A DNA stretch of 64,000 nt from Tabrizicola sp. (GCF_016792905.1 NZ_JAEULP010000065.1:1-64000), one strand, 5' to 3'. Positions 7,438 through 16,899 are shown, numbered from the stretch's first letter. Made by a program: numbers and translations. The notes: generated by a model not told the origin, from the letters alone.

Positions 7438-8715
7438 ATGGCAATGGCAACGGACGTGCCGAAAGAGGGCTTTCGGCTCTCGATGCTTATCTACGATACG
7501 CGCTACCGGTCCTACACGATCCAGCTGGTCGTGCTGGTTCTTTTCGCCATGGCGGTGGCCTGGCTCTTGAACAACACAGTCCACAACCTGGCCTTGCGCG
7601 GCAAGGAATTCAACTACGGCTTCCTCTGGCAGCGTGCCGGCTACGACATCGGCCAGCACCTGATCCCCTATACCAATGACGACAACCACTTCCGGGCGCT
7701 TCTGGTCGGGCTTCTGAACACCGCCGTCGTCGCCTTCTTCGGCTGCATCTTCGCGACCATCCTGGGTGTGGTCGTCGGTGTCCTGCGCCTGTCGAGGAAC
7801 TGGCTCGTCAGCCGGTTGATGACGGTCTATGTCGAGACCTTCCGCAACGTGCCGCTGCTTCTCTGGATCCTCTTGTCCTATGTGATCCTGTCCGAAGTGA
7901 CCCCGCTGCCGAAGGACTTCAAGGTCACGGACGAGATGATCGCGGCGGGAGAGGCGCCGAAGGCGTCCATGATGCTGTTCGACTCGATTGCCGTCACGAA
8001 CCGCGGCACGAACATCCCCGCGCCGCTGTTCGAGCGGGGGCTTGGGACGCTCGACCTTGGGTTCATGTCGCTGAACCTGACCTTCTGGGCCATCGCGGCG
8101 CTGATCGCCGCGTCGATCTGGGTCAACCACCGCATCGTTGCTTCGGCGCGGGCGACGCAGGAATCCACCGGCGTTCGGCCCGTGACCTGGTGGAAGTCGC
8201 TTCTGGTGCTGTTCGCCCCGGTCATCGCGCTTCTGGTCGCCTTGGGCTTCCATCTGGAGATTCCGGCGCTGAAGGGGTTCAACTTCCAGGGTGGCATCCT
8301 GGTCGCGCACAGCTTTACCGCGCTTCTGATCGCCCTGACGCTTTACACCGCCGCCTTCATCGCCGAGATCGTGCGGGCGGGGATCATGGCGATCAGCCGC
8401 GGGCAAAGCGAGGCCGCCTTCGCGCTGGGCTTGCGGCCGAACCGCACCATGAGCCTGATCATCCTGCCGCAGGCGCTGCGGGTGATCATTCCGCCGCTGA
8501 TCAGCCAGTACCTGAACCTGACCAAGAACACCTCGCTGGGGATCGCGGTCAGCTATCTGGACCTGCGCGGCACGCTGGGGGGCATCACGCTGAACCAGAC
8601 GGGGAGAGAGCTGGAGTGCATGTTGTTGATGATGCTGATCTATCTGACCATCAGCCTGACGATTTCCACGCTGATGAACATGTACAACCGATCCGTCCAG
8701 CTGAAGGTGCGCTGA
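7438..8715 (+). CDS. bztB: amino-acid ABC transporter permease (BztB/AapQ type)
   Basis: Inner-membrane permease subunit, 425 residues. A hydrophobic N-terminal segment (about 29-46) is followed by a long periplasmic or loop region. The HisM-type permease domain is split around an insertion, and the conserved EAA loop is near the C-terminal end: VRAGIMAISRGQSEAAFALG followed by PQALRVIIPPLISQYLN. Membrane motifs VYVETFRNVPLLLWILL and NLTKNTSLGIAVSYLDL are typical of the Bzt/Aap family. It starts at an ATG preceded by a CAGGAGACAGGGGG region. Its stop is one base from the next start, so it is coupled to bztC. Confidence 0.92.
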   Translation: MAMATDVPKEGFRLSMLIYDTRYRSYTIQLVVLVLFAMAVAWLLNNTVHNLALRGKEFNYGFLWQRAGYDIGQHLIPYTNDDNHFRALLVGLLNTAVVAFFGCIFATILGVVVGVLRLSRNWLVSRLMTVYVETFRNVPLLLWILLSYVILSEVTPLPKDFKVTDEMIAAGEAPKASMMLFDSIAVTNRGTNIPAPLFERGLGTLDLGFMSLNLTFWAIAALIAASIWVNHRIVASARATQESTGVRPVTWWKSLLVLFAPVIALLVALGFHLEIPALKGFNFQGGILVAHSFTALLIALTLYTAAFIAEIVRAGIMAISRGQSEAAFALGLRPNRTMSLIILPQALRVIIPPLISQYLNLTKNTSLGIAVSYLDLRGTLGGITLNQTGRELECMLLMMLIYLTISLTISTLMNMYNRSVQLKVR

Positions 8716-8716
8716 G

Positions 8717-10174
8717 ATGAGCGAGACCCACGCTGAAACCGTCACCTTCGTTCGCGACACAATGCTGCCGCCCGTCCTGCCCCCCGTGGGCGAACGCGGG
8801 GCGGTGAAATGGCTGCGCGAGAACCTGTTCTCCACGCCCCTGAACATCGCGCTGACCGTGGCCGGGTTGGGGGCGATCTGGTGGCTTGTCACCGCCTCTC
8901 TACCCTGGTGGTTGAATTCGGTCTGGAATGCCTCGTCGCTGGGCGAGTGCCGCCAGATCGTCGCGGCCAATGCCGGCGAAGGCGCAACCGGGGCCTGCTG
9001 GGCGATGATCCGCGAGCGCTGGCACCAGTTCCTGTTCGGCTTCTATCCGCCCGCCCAGTGGTGGCGGCCGGTACTGTCCTTCGGGCTGTTGTTCGCGGCC
9101 CTCGCCCCGGTGCTGTTCGCCGGGCAGAAGCGCAACCTGTCCATCATCCTTGGCGTCGTGGCGGCCTACCTCCTGGTGACGCTGTACCTCGCCTCGGCGC
9201 CGGGGCTGCCCTTTGTCCTCGCGCTTGTCCTGATCGGGGGGCTTCTGGCCCTGGCGCAGATGATGCCGGGCAGACTGCTGTGGTTCACCCTGATCTATCC
9301 GGCGCTGTGCTTCTGGCTGTTGTGGGGCGGGTCGATCTGGTCGCCCATCGTGGCGATGGCGGGCTTTGGCGTCCTTTACGCCGTATTCCGCCTGGCCTCG
9401 CCCCTGATCGGGCTGGCACCGGCGGCTGGGGCCGGGATCGTCGCGGCTGTGCTCTGGTGGCTTTACGCCGAGGCGCCCGTCGTTTCGGCGCTGCATGGCG
9501 CGTTTCCCATTTTCCTGCAGAGCATCAACTCCGACCAGTTCGGCGGCTTCCTCCTGGCCATCGTCATCGGCGTGACCGGCATCACCTTCTCTTTGCCCAT
9601 CGGCATCCTGCTGGCGCTTGGCCGCCAGTCGGACATGCTGATCGTCAAGTCGCTGTCGGTCGGGTTCATCGAGTTCATCCGCGGCGTGCCGCTGATCACG
9701 CTCCTCTTCACCGCCTCGCTGCTGTTGCAGTACTTCCTGCCGCCGGGCACCAATTTCGACATCATCCTGCGGGTGATCATCCTTGTGACCTTCTTCGCTG
9801 CCGCCTATCTGGCCGAGGTGATCCGGGGGGGCCTTGCCGCCCTGCCGCGGGGCCAGTACGAGGCGGCGGATGCGCTGGGGCTGGACTACTGGCGGGCGCA
9901 GCGGCTGATCATCCTGCCGCAGGCGCTGAAGGTGTCGATCCCGGCCATCGTGTCCACCTTCATCGGGCTTTTCAAGGATACCACACTGGTGGCCTTCGTG
10001 GGCCTGATGGACCCTCTGAAGGGGGTCACGCAGATCGTCCGTGCCGACATCGCCTGGAAGGGCATCTACTGGGAGCCCTACATCTTTGTCGGCGTCATCT
10101 TCTTCCTCATCTGCTTCAGCATGTCGCGCTATTCCATGTACCTGGAACGCAAGCTGAAGACCGATCATCGCTAA
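8717..10174 (+). CDS. bztC: amino-acid ABC transporter permease (BztC/AapM type)
   Basis: Second permease of the importer, 485 residues. The first ~250 residues hold several additional hydrophobic segments (for example VLFAGQKRNLSIILGVVAAY and LPFVLALVLIGGLLALAQMM). The C-terminal ~220 residues are the standard HisM domain with IEFIRGVPLITLLF and the EAA loop IRGGLAALPRGQYEAADALG, PQALKVSIPAIVSTFIGLFK. This split organisation is characteristic of BztC/AapM, and the N-terminal membrane part looks longer than in the homologues I recall. ATG at 8717, one base after the bztB stop. It should pair with BztB in the transport channel. Confidence 0.9.
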   Translation: MSETHAETVTFVRDTMLPPVLPPVGERGAVKWLRENLFSTPLNIALTVAGLGAIWWLVTASLPWWLNSVWNASSLGECRQIVAANAGEGATGACWAMIRERWHQFLFGFYPPAQWWRPVLSFGLLFAALAPVLFAGQKRNLSIILGVVAAYLLVTLYLASAPGLPFVLALVLIGGLLALAQMMPGRLLWFTLIYPALCFWLLWGGSIWSPIVAMAGFGVLYAVFRLASPLIGLAPAAGAGIVAAVLWWLYAEAPVVSALHGAFPIFLQSINSDQFGGFLLAIVIGVTGITFSLPIGILLALGRQSDMLIVKSLSVGFIEFIRGVPLITLLFTASLLLQYFLPPGTNFDIILRVIILVTFFAAAYLAEVIRGGLAALPRGQYEAADALGLDYWRAQRLIILPQALKVSIPAIVSTFIGLFKDTTLVAFVGLMDPLKGVTQIVRADIAWKGIYWEPYIFVGVIFFLICFSMSRYSMYLERKLKTDHR

Positions 10175-10183
10175 GGGCACATC

Positions 10184-10951
10184 ATGGCAGAAGCAGCAAA
10201 AATGCAGGTTTCGGACGAAGTCGCGATCCAGATCACCGGCATGAACAAGTGGTACGGGCAGTTCCACGTCCTGCGCGACATCAACATGACGGTGCAGCGG
10301 GGCGAGCGGATCGTGATCTGCGGGCCGTCGGGGTCGGGCAAATCGACGCTGATCCGCTGCATCAACCGGCTGGAGGAACACCAGCAGGGCCATATCATCG
10401 TCGACGGGACCGAGCTGACCAACGACCTGAAGAACATCGACAAGGTGCGGTCGGAAGTGGGCATGGTGTTCCAGCACTTCAACCTGTTCCCGCATCTGAC
10501 GATCCTCGAAAACCTCACGCTGGCGCCGATCTGGGTGCGCAAGGTGCCGAAGCGCGAAGCCGAGGAAACGGCGATGTATTTCCTGCAGAAGGTGAAGATC
10601 CCGGAGCAGGCGCACAAGTATCCCGGCCAGTTGTCCGGCGGCCAGCAGCAGCGGGTGGCGATCGCGCGCTCCTTGTGCATGAAGCCGCGGATCATGCTGT
10701 TCGACGAGCCGACCTCGGCCCTTGACCCCGAGATGATCAAGGAGGTGCTCGACACCATGATCGAGCTGGCCAAGGAAGGCATGACCATGCTGTGCGTGAC
10801 GCACGAGATGGGCTTCGCTCAGGCGGTGGCGAACCGGGTGATCTTCATGGACCAGGGCCAGATCGTCGAGCAGAACGAGCCGAAGGAGTTCTTCAACAAT
10901 CCGAAGAGCGAGCGGACGAAGCTGTTCCTGAGCCAGATCCTGGGGCACTAA
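10184..10951 (+). CDS. bztD: amino-acid ABC transporter ATP-binding protein
   Basis: 255-residue ATPase that powers the Bzt-type importer. Motifs in order: Walker [10 protein letters not shown] (about 47-55), Q-loop [11 protein letters not shown], signature [15 protein letters not shown], Walker [15 protein letters not shown], and H-loop CVTHEMGFA. It lacks the long C-terminal regulatory extension of sugar-type ATPases, as expected for polar amino-acid importers. It lies 9 bases after bztC and is the last gene of the operon. Its stop codon is 4 bases from the convergent acetyltransferase gene. Confidence 0.95.
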   Translation: MAEAAKMQVSDEVAIQITGMNKWYGQFHVLRDINMTVQRGERIVICGPSGSGKSTLIRCINRLEEHQQGHIIVDGTELTNDLKNIDKVRSEVGMVFQHFNLFPHLTILENLTLAPIWVRKVPKREAEETAMYFLQKVKIPEQAHKYPGQLSGGQQQRVAIARSLCMKPRIMLFDEPTSALDPEMIKEVLDTMIELAKEGMTMLCVTHEMGFAQAVANRVIFMDQGQIVEQNEPKEFFNNPKSERTKLFLSQILGH

Positions 10952-10955
10952 GCCT

Positions 10956-11528
10956 TCAGAGCGGCTTCACGAACAGGATCCACTCCGTCGCATCGACCTG
11001 CCAGTCGCCCTTGACGAGCGGCCGACGGGCGATTTCGCGGAAGCCCTTGGCGCGGTAGAGGCGCAGGGCGTCCTGGTGGGTATCCTCGGCGATCAGGCTG
11101 ATGGTCTGGTGGCCGCCCTGGCGGGCGACATCTTCGGCCTTGGCCAGAAGGGCGGAGGCGAGGCCCTTGCCGCGGTGGGCAGCGTAGGTCGCCAGTACGT
11201 TCAGATACCAGGACCCCGGCGCCAGCGCCTCCAGCTGCAGGAGCGGCACGAAGATCGGCGGGGTGTCGGGGTCGATGGGCGTGGGCTCGGGGTCGGCGGC
11301 GTAGCCCAGAAGGCAGGCGGCCACCTCGCCGTCGGCTTCCGCAAGCCAGGCGTTGCGGTAGGAGAAGTTGCCCGTCTCGCGCGCAGCCCGTTCCCGGCCG
11401 TAGGCCCAGGGGTCGCCTTCGGTCCCGACCGACCGTTTCCAGAAGTGCAGGGGCAGGTCGTCGGCCGCCATGTTGATGAAGCGCGTCAGATGGTCGGCGT
11501 CGGTCGCCCTGGCTGCACGGATCGACAT
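10956..11528 (-). CDS. GNAT-family N-acetyltransferase
   Basis: 190-residue acetyltransferase of the GNAT fold, transferring acetyl from acetyl-CoA to an unknown amine. The N-terminal MSIRAARATDADHL is the usual first strand. The acetyl-CoA binding motif A is visible as LATYAAHRGKGLASALLAKA (about 120-139), and motif B as ALRLYRAKGFREI with the conserved Tyr/Gly. The start at 11528 is preferred because GGAAGGAACCGCA precedes it; a longer in-frame reading to 11669 adds low-complexity Arg-rich sequence with no family match. It is convergent with bztD and divergent from the cupin gene. Confidence 0.85.
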   Translation of the reverse strand: MSIRAARATDADHLTRFINMAADDLPLHFWKRSVGTEGDPWAYGRERAARETGNFSYRNAWLAEADGEVAACLLGYAADPEPTPIDPDTPPIFVPLLQLEALAPGSWYLNVLATYAAHRGKGLASALLAKAEDVARQGGHQTISLIAEDTHQDALRLYRAKGFREIARRPLVKGDWQVDATEWILFVKPL

Positions 11529-11686
11529 TGCGGTTCCTTCCGTTTGAGTCGCGGCAGACATAGACCATTCGTCTGCGCATTGGCAGGCTTTCCCGGTGGA
11601 GAAATCCGTTTCCCTGCACGGCCTATGGACAGGCCGTCGGGCCCGCCCTACCAATCGGGATGACGCCAATTCAAGGAACGACTGAC

Positions 11687-12040
11687 ATGAGCGACATGGT
11701 TTTCCGCTTCCCCGCCCCCGGCCCCGAGCCGATGCTGACCGACCTGGAAGGCTGGACCAAGATCGAGGGCACCCCCACGATGAAAACCTGGGTGCAGCAT
11801 ACCTCGATCGACGGCAGCGTGATCAGCGGGACATGGGAGGCCACACTTGGCACCTGGCACGCGGCCTACAAGTTCTACGAATTCGTGCATCTGATCGATG
11901 GCCAGATCACCATCACGCCGGAGGGTGCGGCACCCGTGACCCTGCGTCCGGGCGATGCCTTCGTGGTCGAACCGGGGTTCAAAGGCACCTGGAAGATCGA
12001 AAAGCCGGTCCGCAAGCACTTCTGCATCAAGCTGAAGTGA
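11687..12040 (+). CDS. small cupin-domain protein (DUF861/cupin_3 type)
   Basis: 117-residue single-cupin protein. The beta-barrel motifs are visible around TWHAAYKFYEFVHLIDGQITIT (about 63-84) and LRPGDAFVVEPGFKGTWKI (about 93-111), matching the cupin_3 pattern of EutQ-like and (S)-ureidoglycine aminohydrolase-like proteins. The exact substrate and any bound metal cannot be told. ATG at 11687 follows AAGGAAC. The gene stands alone between a divergent GNAT gene and a convergent SDR gene. A link to the SDR/polyamine cluster next door is possible but not shown. Confidence 0.7.
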   Translation: MSDMVFRFPAPGPEPMLTDLEGWTKIEGTPTMKTWVQHTSIDGSVISGTWEATLGTWHAAYKFYEFVHLIDGQITITPEGAAPVTLRPGDAFVVEPGFKGTWKIEKPVRKHFCIKLK

Positions 12041-12092
12041 CCGGTCCCTGGACGGCGTCCGTTCCAGGCGCAGCGTTCCGGGGTCATGGGAC

Positions 12093-12851
12093 CTAGATCG
12101 ATTCCGCCCCGTCGATCACCAGCGCGTGCCCCGTCATGAAGGAGGACTGGTCCGAGGCGAGATAGACGATGCTTTCGGCAATTTCCTCTGCACTGCCCCA
12201 GCGCCCCATCGGAATGGCGTCGGAAACGTAGGTTTCAAGCGCCGCGCGCCCGCCCATCTGGGTTTCAAACCCCGCATTGAACACGGTATCCACGAAACCG
12301 GGACAGAGCGCGTTGCAGCGGATGCCGTGGCGCGCGTAGTCCACGGCGATCTGCCGGACCATCGCCACAACCGCGTGCTTCGTCGTGCAGTAGGCGATCA
12401 TCTCGCGGTCATATTGGACGCCCGAGTTCGAGGAGGTGATGATGATCGACCCTGTCCGCCGAGGTTTCATCATCGTCATTGCGGCACGGGCGGCGACGAA
12501 ATGCGCGCGGACATTCAGCCGCCAGGACAGGTCCATGTCGGCTGCGCTTACGTCCTCAAGACCGCCGGGGATCTGAATTCCCGCGTGGGAATGCAGGATG
12601 TCGAGTCGCCCGAAGCGGCGCTCGGTTCCGATGATCGCGTCTTCCAGGTCGGTGTCGATGGTCACGTCCAGACCCAGGGCCTCGGCCTGGCCACCCGATG
12701 CGACAATCGCATCGGCGACGGCATGGGCCCGGGCTGGATCAAGGTCGCTTACCACGACGCGCGCACCGTTCCTGGCGAGAGCCAGTGCCCCGGCCCGGCC
12801 AATGCCTGCGCCGGCCCCAGTCAAAAATGCCACGCGATCCTTCAGAAGCAC
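12093..12851 (-). CDS. short-chain dehydrogenase/reductase (SDR family)
   Basis: 252-residue classical SDR. NAD(P)-binding motif FLTGAGAGIGRAGALAL (about 9-25), SHAG in place of the usual NNAG (about 87-90), catalytic Ser in SSNSG and YxxxK as YCTTK, and a C-terminal FMTGHALVIDGAES. The Asp in VVVSDLDP at the end of beta-2 suggests NAD preference. It is the last gene of the minus-strand polyamine-type transport cluster, 15 bases after the permease gene, and is probably co-transcribed with it. It might oxidise a product of the imported substrate, but the substrate is unknown. Confidence 0.88.
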   Translation of the reverse strand: MLLKDRVAFLTGAGAGIGRAGALALARNGARVVVSDLDPARAHAVADAIVASGGQAEALGLDVTIDTDLEDAIIGTERRFGRLDILHSHAGIQIPGGLEDVSAADMDLSWRLNVRAHFVAARAAMTMMKPRRTGSIIITSSNSGVQYDREMIAYCTTKHAVVAMVRQIAVDYARHGIRCNALCPGFVDTVFNAGFETQMGGRAALETYVSDAIPMGRWGSAEEIAESIVYLASDQSSFMTGHALVIDGAESI

Positions 12852-12866
12852 CGGGGGTTCCTTTGT

Positions 12867-13688
12867 TCAGGCCGCGCCACGGCCGCGGCCGCGCTGCAGG
12901 ATCGACTGGGCGACGACGAGGGTCACGAGCGAGACGGCAAGGACCATCGTGCCTATGGCGTTGATCTCGGGCGTCACGCCCCGGCGGATCGAGGAGAAGA
13001 CGTAGATCGGCAGCGTCGTCTCGGACCCGGCGACGAAGAAGGCGATGATGAAGTCATCGAAACTGAAGGTGAAGGAGAGCAGGAACCCGGCGAGGATGGC
13101 GGGGAAGATTTGCGGCAAAGTGACCTGGCGGAAGGTACCCCAGGGCGTGGCGCCGAGATCCGCCGAGGCTTCGACAAGGCTGCGGTCCATGCCCGCAACG
13201 CGCGCCCGCACGATGATGACGACCAGCGCCATGGCGAAGAGCCCGTGTGCGGCAATGAGGGAGCCCTTGCCGAGGTGAAGTTGCGGCGCCTGATCGGCAA
13301 GGGGCCATAGCGCGGCAAGGACCGGGTTGACCCAGTCAAAGAGCGTGACCAGTGCGATCAGGGTCGCGATGCCGATCACGATGCCCGGCACCATGACCGC
13401 AATGTAGAGAAGCGCGTCGAAGATCGCCCTGGGCTTGCCGCCCACCCCCTGAAGGGCCAGGGCGGCAAGCGTGCCCGCGATGGTGGCCAGCGCGGCGGAG
13501 GCGCCGGCGACGATGGCGCTGGTCTGCAGCGCCTCCATCACGAAGGGGTTTGACAGGGCCTTGCCATACCACTGGGTCGAGAAGCCCTGAAGTTGTGCCG
13601 CGTGCCGCCCGGCGTTGAAGGAAAAGACCGCGATGACCCCGATCGGGACATAGAGGAACAGATAGACGGCAAGCGCGTAGAGCCTCAT
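12867..13688 (-). CDS. ABC transporter permease, PotC-like (polyamine type)
   Basis: 273-residue inner-membrane permease of the spermidine/putrescine (PotC) class. It has an N-terminal hydrophobic segment (LYALAVYLFLYVPIGVIAVFS region), the family motif around WYGKALSN, the EAA loop as SLVEASADLGATPWGTFRQVTLPQI and the final FSFDDFIIAFFVAGSETTLPI motif typical of PotC. It lies 7 bases after the partner permease. The C-terminal RGRGRGAA is a basic tail. It should pair with the PotB-like protein encoded just upstream. Confidence 0.9.
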   Translation of the reverse strand: MRLYALAVYLFLYVPIGVIAVFSFNAGRHAAQLQGFSTQWYGKALSNPFVMEALQTSAIVAGASAALATIAGTLAALALQGVGGKPRAIFDALLYIAVMVPGIVIGIATLIALVTLFDWVNPVLAALWPLADQAPQLHLGKGSLIAAHGLFAMALVVIIVRARVAGMDRSLVEASADLGATPWGTFRQVTLPQIFPAILAGFLLSFTFSFDDFIIAFFVAGSETTLPIYVFSSIRRGVTPEINAIGTMVLAVSLVTLVVAQSILQRGRGRGAA

Positions 13689-13695
13689 CGCGCCC

Positions 13696-14547
13696 TCACA
13701 TCAGCGAAACGTCGTCGCGGCCGCCGGACCACTTGCGCGTGGCGCGCATGTAGCCGGTGACGGTGACAAGCATGATGACGACAAGCGCGACCGCGACCGC
13801 CGCCCCGAAGGGCCAGTTGCGCGATTGCAGGAAAAGATCGACCAGTGCATTGCCGACAAAGAACACCTTGCCGCCCCCGAGCATCGCCGGGATCAGGAAT
13901 TCCCCCATCAGCAGGATGAAGACCAGCATGCAGCCGGTGGCGACCCCCGGCATGGAGAGCGGGAGCGTGACTTGCAGGAAGCTGCGCCAGGGCGGGCTGC
14001 CGAGGTCGGCGGAGGCTTCGAGGAGGCGCTTGTCCAGCCGTTCCAGGCTGACAAAGATCGGGAAGACCATCAGCGGCAGATAGCCGTAGACGATGCCGGT
14101 CAGCACGGCGAAGGGTGTATTGATCAGGCGCGGATTGCCAAGGCCGAGGCTGTCGAACAGCCTTGGGATGCCCTGGCCGCCCAGGAGGTAGATCCAGGCG
14201 TAGGAGCGGATCAGGATCGAGGTCCAGAAGGGCACGATCACCAGGATCAGGAGCAGCGTTCGCCATTTCCGGTCCGCCTTGACCGCAAGGTAGTAGGCCA
14301 GCGGATAGGCGATCAGCAGGCAGAGGAACGTGCCGACCGGGGCGAGCATCAGGGTGTTCTTGAACGCCGCCCACCGGGTGCCGAGATTGGCGAAGTTCTC
14401 CAGCGTGAAGGCGGCGGAATACCCACCCGCCGCCGCGCGTTCGCCAAAGCTGAAGACAAGGACGACCACCAGCGGCAGCACGAGCATGGCCAGAAGCCAG
14501 AGCGCGGCGGGCGCGAGCAGGAGTCCTGTCCTCAGCCTTGGCGTCAT
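13696..14547 (-). CDS. ABC transporter permease, PotB-like (polyamine type)
   Basis: 283-residue permease of the PotB class. The first hydrophobic segment is about 9-33. The characteristic NTLMLAPVGTFLCLLIAYPLAYYLA region is in the middle and is followed by FWTSILIRSYAWIYLLG. The EAA loop is RLLEASADLGSPPWRSFLQVTLP, then GEFLIPAMLGGGK. The gene starts 4 bases after the binding-protein stop and is evidently in the same operon. Together with the PotC-like subunit it would form the channel of an importer for a putrescine/spermidine-like cation. Which polyamine is imported cannot be stated. Confidence 0.9.
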   Translation of the reverse strand: MTPRLRTGLLLAPAALWLLAMLVLPLVVVLVFSFGERAAAGGYSAAFTLENFANLGTRWAAFKNTLMLAPVGTFLCLLIAYPLAYYLAVKADRKWRTLLLILVIVPFWTSILIRSYAWIYLLGGQGIPRLFDSLGLGNPRLINTPFAVLTGIVYGYLPLMVFPIFVSLERLDKRLLEASADLGSPPWRSFLQVTLPLSMPGVATGCMLVFILLMGEFLIPAMLGGGKVFFVGNALVDLFLQSRNWPFGAAVAVALVVIMLVTVTGYMRATRKWSGGRDDVSLM

Positions 14548-14551
14548 CAGG

Positions 14552-15712
14552 TCAGGCCGACTTGAAGCGCGCCATCAGTTCGGCGCGATTGGGGTCGGTC
14601 AGCGTGACGGCTGCGCCGAATTCCAGCGCATCCAGAAGCTCTTTCGCCGGGTAGAGGATCGGGTCTGCCAGAACCTCGGGCGGCATCAGCGCATCCACCC
14701 GGCTGTCTGCGGTGGGATAGCCGTGGAACAGGGCTTCCTTGGCGTTCACCGCCGGGTCGAGCAGGAAGTTGATCAGCGCATAGGCGGCATCCATATGCGG
14801 CGCGCCTTTCGGGATGGCATAGAAGTCCGACCACAGTTCGCCGCCTTCCTTGCCGAGGACATACTCGATTTCCGGCATGTCGCGGTTCATCTGCTTGCCG
14901 TCGCCGGTCCAGCAGATCGTCATCCAGGCATCGCCCGACCGCATCGACGGCTGGTAGTCCGACGAGATGGCGAAGAGATGCGGCTTGGCGTCCAAGAGCA
15001 GCTTCTCGGCATCGGCCAGTTCCTTGGGGTCGATCGAGTTGAACGAATAGCCGAAATATTTCAGCGCGTTGCCGATGGTGGTCAGCTGATAGTCATGCAC
15101 CATGGTCCGTCCGCTGAAGTCGGTCATGGTCAGGTCCCAGAATTCTTTCCAGGTGGTCGGCTTGGGTTTGTCGCCAAGGTTCGAGGTGTTCACGGCAAAG
15201 CCGGTGGTGCCCCAGTTCTTGGACACGGCATAGACCTTGCCGTCCACCGTGCCCGGCCCGGCGAAGCGCTGGTTGAACGCGGCGGGGTCGTAGTTCGGGA
15301 TCTTGGCAAGGTCCAAGGGTTCGATCAGGTCTTCGCCGACATAGGTCGTGATCGTGTAGTTCGTCGGCACGAAGACATCCCAGCCCGATCCGCCGGCCTG
15401 CAGTTTGGCCAGCATCTCTTCGTTCGAGCCGAAGACGTTGACCTCGACGGCGGCGCCGGTTGCGGCGGTGAAGGCCTCGAAGTTGGCCGGGTCGTGGTAG
15501 TTGGGCCAGGTCGCCAGCGCGACACGGTCGCCGATTGCGCCTTGCGCCCAGGCGGCGGAACGCAGGCCCGGCATCGCCGCACCCAGGACTGCCGTCGCGG
15601 CGCCAAGCCCCGTCACGCCCAGGAAATGCCGGCGCGTGACCGAGCCCTTCTTGTAGCGGTAAAGCTCGGCCATGAATCTTTCGCGTGAGATGAAGTCATT
15701 CCGGTCGGTCAT
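14552..15712 (-). CDS. extracellular solute-binding protein, PotD/PotF-like
   Basis: 386-residue periplasmic binding protein. The N-terminus carries a twin-arginine signal (VTRRHFLGVTGLGAATAVLG, about 25-44) after a 24-residue leader, with cleavage probably after AAWAQG. The mature protein begins with the polyamine-binding-protein pattern VALATWPNYHDPANFEAF and contains GWDVFVPTNYTITTY, SKNWGTTGFAVNT and ALINFLLDPAVNAKEA, as in PotD/PotF. Export through Tat suggests folding or ligand loading before export. It sits between the ATPase gene (21 bases upstream) and the permeases. The polyamine ligand is a family-based inference. Confidence 0.88.
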   Translation of the reverse strand: MTDRNDFISRERFMAELYRYKKGSVTRRHFLGVTGLGAATAVLGAAMPGLRSAAWAQGAIGDRVALATWPNYHDPANFEAFTAATGAAVEVNVFGSNEEMLAKLQAGGSGWDVFVPTNYTITTYVGEDLIEPLDLAKIPNYDPAAFNQRFAGPGTVDGKVYAVSKNWGTTGFAVNTSNLGDKPKPTTWKEFWDLTMTDFSGRTMVHDYQLTTIGNALKYFGYSFNSIDPKELADAEKLLLDAKPHLFAISSDYQPSMRSGDAWMTICWTGDGKQMNRDMPEIEYVLGKEGGELWSDFYAIPKGAPHMDAAYALINFLLDPAVNAKEALFHGYPTADSRVDALMPPEVLADPILYPAKELLDALEFGAAVTLTDPNRAELMARFKSA

Positions 15713-15733
15713 GTTCAGTCTCCCCGTTGGTTT

Positions 15734-16843
15734 TCAGTCTTTGCTGAGGATAAGGGCCGCGCCCTCGCGCCAGCTTGCATATCCGGTTTCTCCCGGTTCG
15801 AAATTGTGGGTGCCCGCTTCGGCCTGGCGCGAGGCAAGCACGAGGAACGGACCGAGGTCAGGGTTCCTCACCAGGTATTCGGTGTGCTCGCCCAGGAAGA
15901 TGCGGTTGACGACGGTGACGGGCAGGCCGCCCGCGTCGCGTGTCAGGCTGATCTGTTCGGGGCGAAGGCTGGCTGTCGCAGGCTGGTCGCTGCCCAGCCC
16001 TTCATTGGCGTGGCCGACAAAGATCGTGCCTCCGGGTCCGACGAGCTTTGCCGTGGAACCGTCAAGCCGCTCGATGCGGCCATCGAAGAAGTTGGACTTG
16101 CCGACAAAATCTGCAACGTAGCGGCTTGTCGGGCGGTCATACAGGTCGCGGGGGCTGCCGACCTGGGCGATCTCGCCGTCGCGCATGATGCAGATCCGGT
16201 CCGACATCGACAGCGCTTCCTCCTGGTCGTGCGTCACCAGCACGAAGGTGATGCCCAGTTGCCGCTGGAGGGTCTGCAGTTCGATCTGCATGTCATGGCG
16301 CAGCTTCTTGTCCAAGGCTGCCATCGGCTCATCGAGAAGAAGCACTTTCGGCTCGTTGACGATCGCCCGGGCAAGTGCCACGCGCTGTTGCTGGCCGCCG
16401 GACATTTCCCAGATGCGCCGGGGCCCGAAGCCCGGCAGGCGCATGGTTTCCAGCGCGCGTTCGACAGCGGCGTCGATCTGCGCTTTCGAAGGTTTCGGGC
16501 GGCGCTGCCTCAGCCCGTAGGAGATGTTCTCGGCCACGGTCAGGTGCGGGAACAGGGCATAGTGCTGGAACACCATGTTGACCGGGCGGCGATGCGCAGG
16601 CACGTCGTTCATCTGGCGCCCGTCCAGGAACACGGCGCCTTCGGACGGCGTTTCGAACCCGGCCAACATGCGCAGGGCCGTCGTCTTGCCGCAGCCGGAG
16701 GGGCCGAGGAACGACAGGAACTCGCCCGGGCGGATGGCGAGGTTCAGGTTCCGTGCCGCGACAACCGAGCCAAAACGCTTGGTGGTGCCGCGAAGCTCTG
16801 CGATGGGAGAGTCATCCACTTGCGTCACACGTCCTGCAGCCAT
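15734..16843 (-). CDS. polyamine-type ABC transporter ATP-binding protein (PotA-like)
   Basis: 369-residue ATPase. Walker A GPSGCGKTTALRMLAG (about 49-64), Q-loop MVFQHYALFPHLTVAENI, signature [15 protein letters not shown], Walker B VLLLDEPMAALD and H-loop VTHDQEEAL are all present. The ~130 residues after about 240 are a TOBE regulatory domain, as in PotA. It is the first gene of the minus-strand operon ATPase, binding protein, two permeases, SDR. The promoter would lie in the short divergent gap shared with the LuxR-type gene. Confidence 0.92.
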   Translation of the reverse strand: MAAGRVTQVDDSPIAELRGTTKRFGSVVAARNLNLAIRPGEFLSFLGPSGCGKTTALRMLAGFETPSEGAVFLDGRQMNDVPAHRRPVNMVFQHYALFPHLTVAENISYGLRQRRPKPSKAQIDAAVERALETMRLPGFGPRRIWEMSGGQQQRVALARAIVNEPKVLLLDEPMAALDKKLRHDMQIELQTLQRQLGITFVLVTHDQEEALSMSDRICIMRDGEIAQVGSPRDLYDRPTSRYVADFVGKSNFFDGRIERLDGSTAKLVGPGGTIFVGHANEGLGSDQPATASLRPEQISLTRDAGGLPVTVVNRIFLGEHTEYLVRNPDLGPFLVLASRQAEAGTHNFEPGETGYASWREGAALILSKD

Positions 16844-16870
16844 GCCTATGCCTTGGAAACACAGGAATCG

Positions 16871-16899
16871 TAGAAATGGCGCGAATGGATGTATATATC
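16871..16899 (+). promoter_or_regulatory. possible promoter of the orphan luxR-type gene
   Basis: TAGAAA (16871-16876) and TATATC (16894-16899) are spaced 17 bases apart in the AT-rich, divergent gap between the PotA-like and LuxR-type genes. Each hexamer matches 4 of 6 consensus positions. A transcript starting near 16906 would support the ATG at 16933 rather than the upstream in-frame ATG at 16876. Confidence 0.3.

Noticed and set aside
8809..10948. Long alternate frames over the bztC and bztD genes on both strands
   Set aside because: The plus-strand frame and the minus-strand frame are Arg/Pro/Gly/Ala/His-rich shadows of the transporter genes, with no motif or conserved family.
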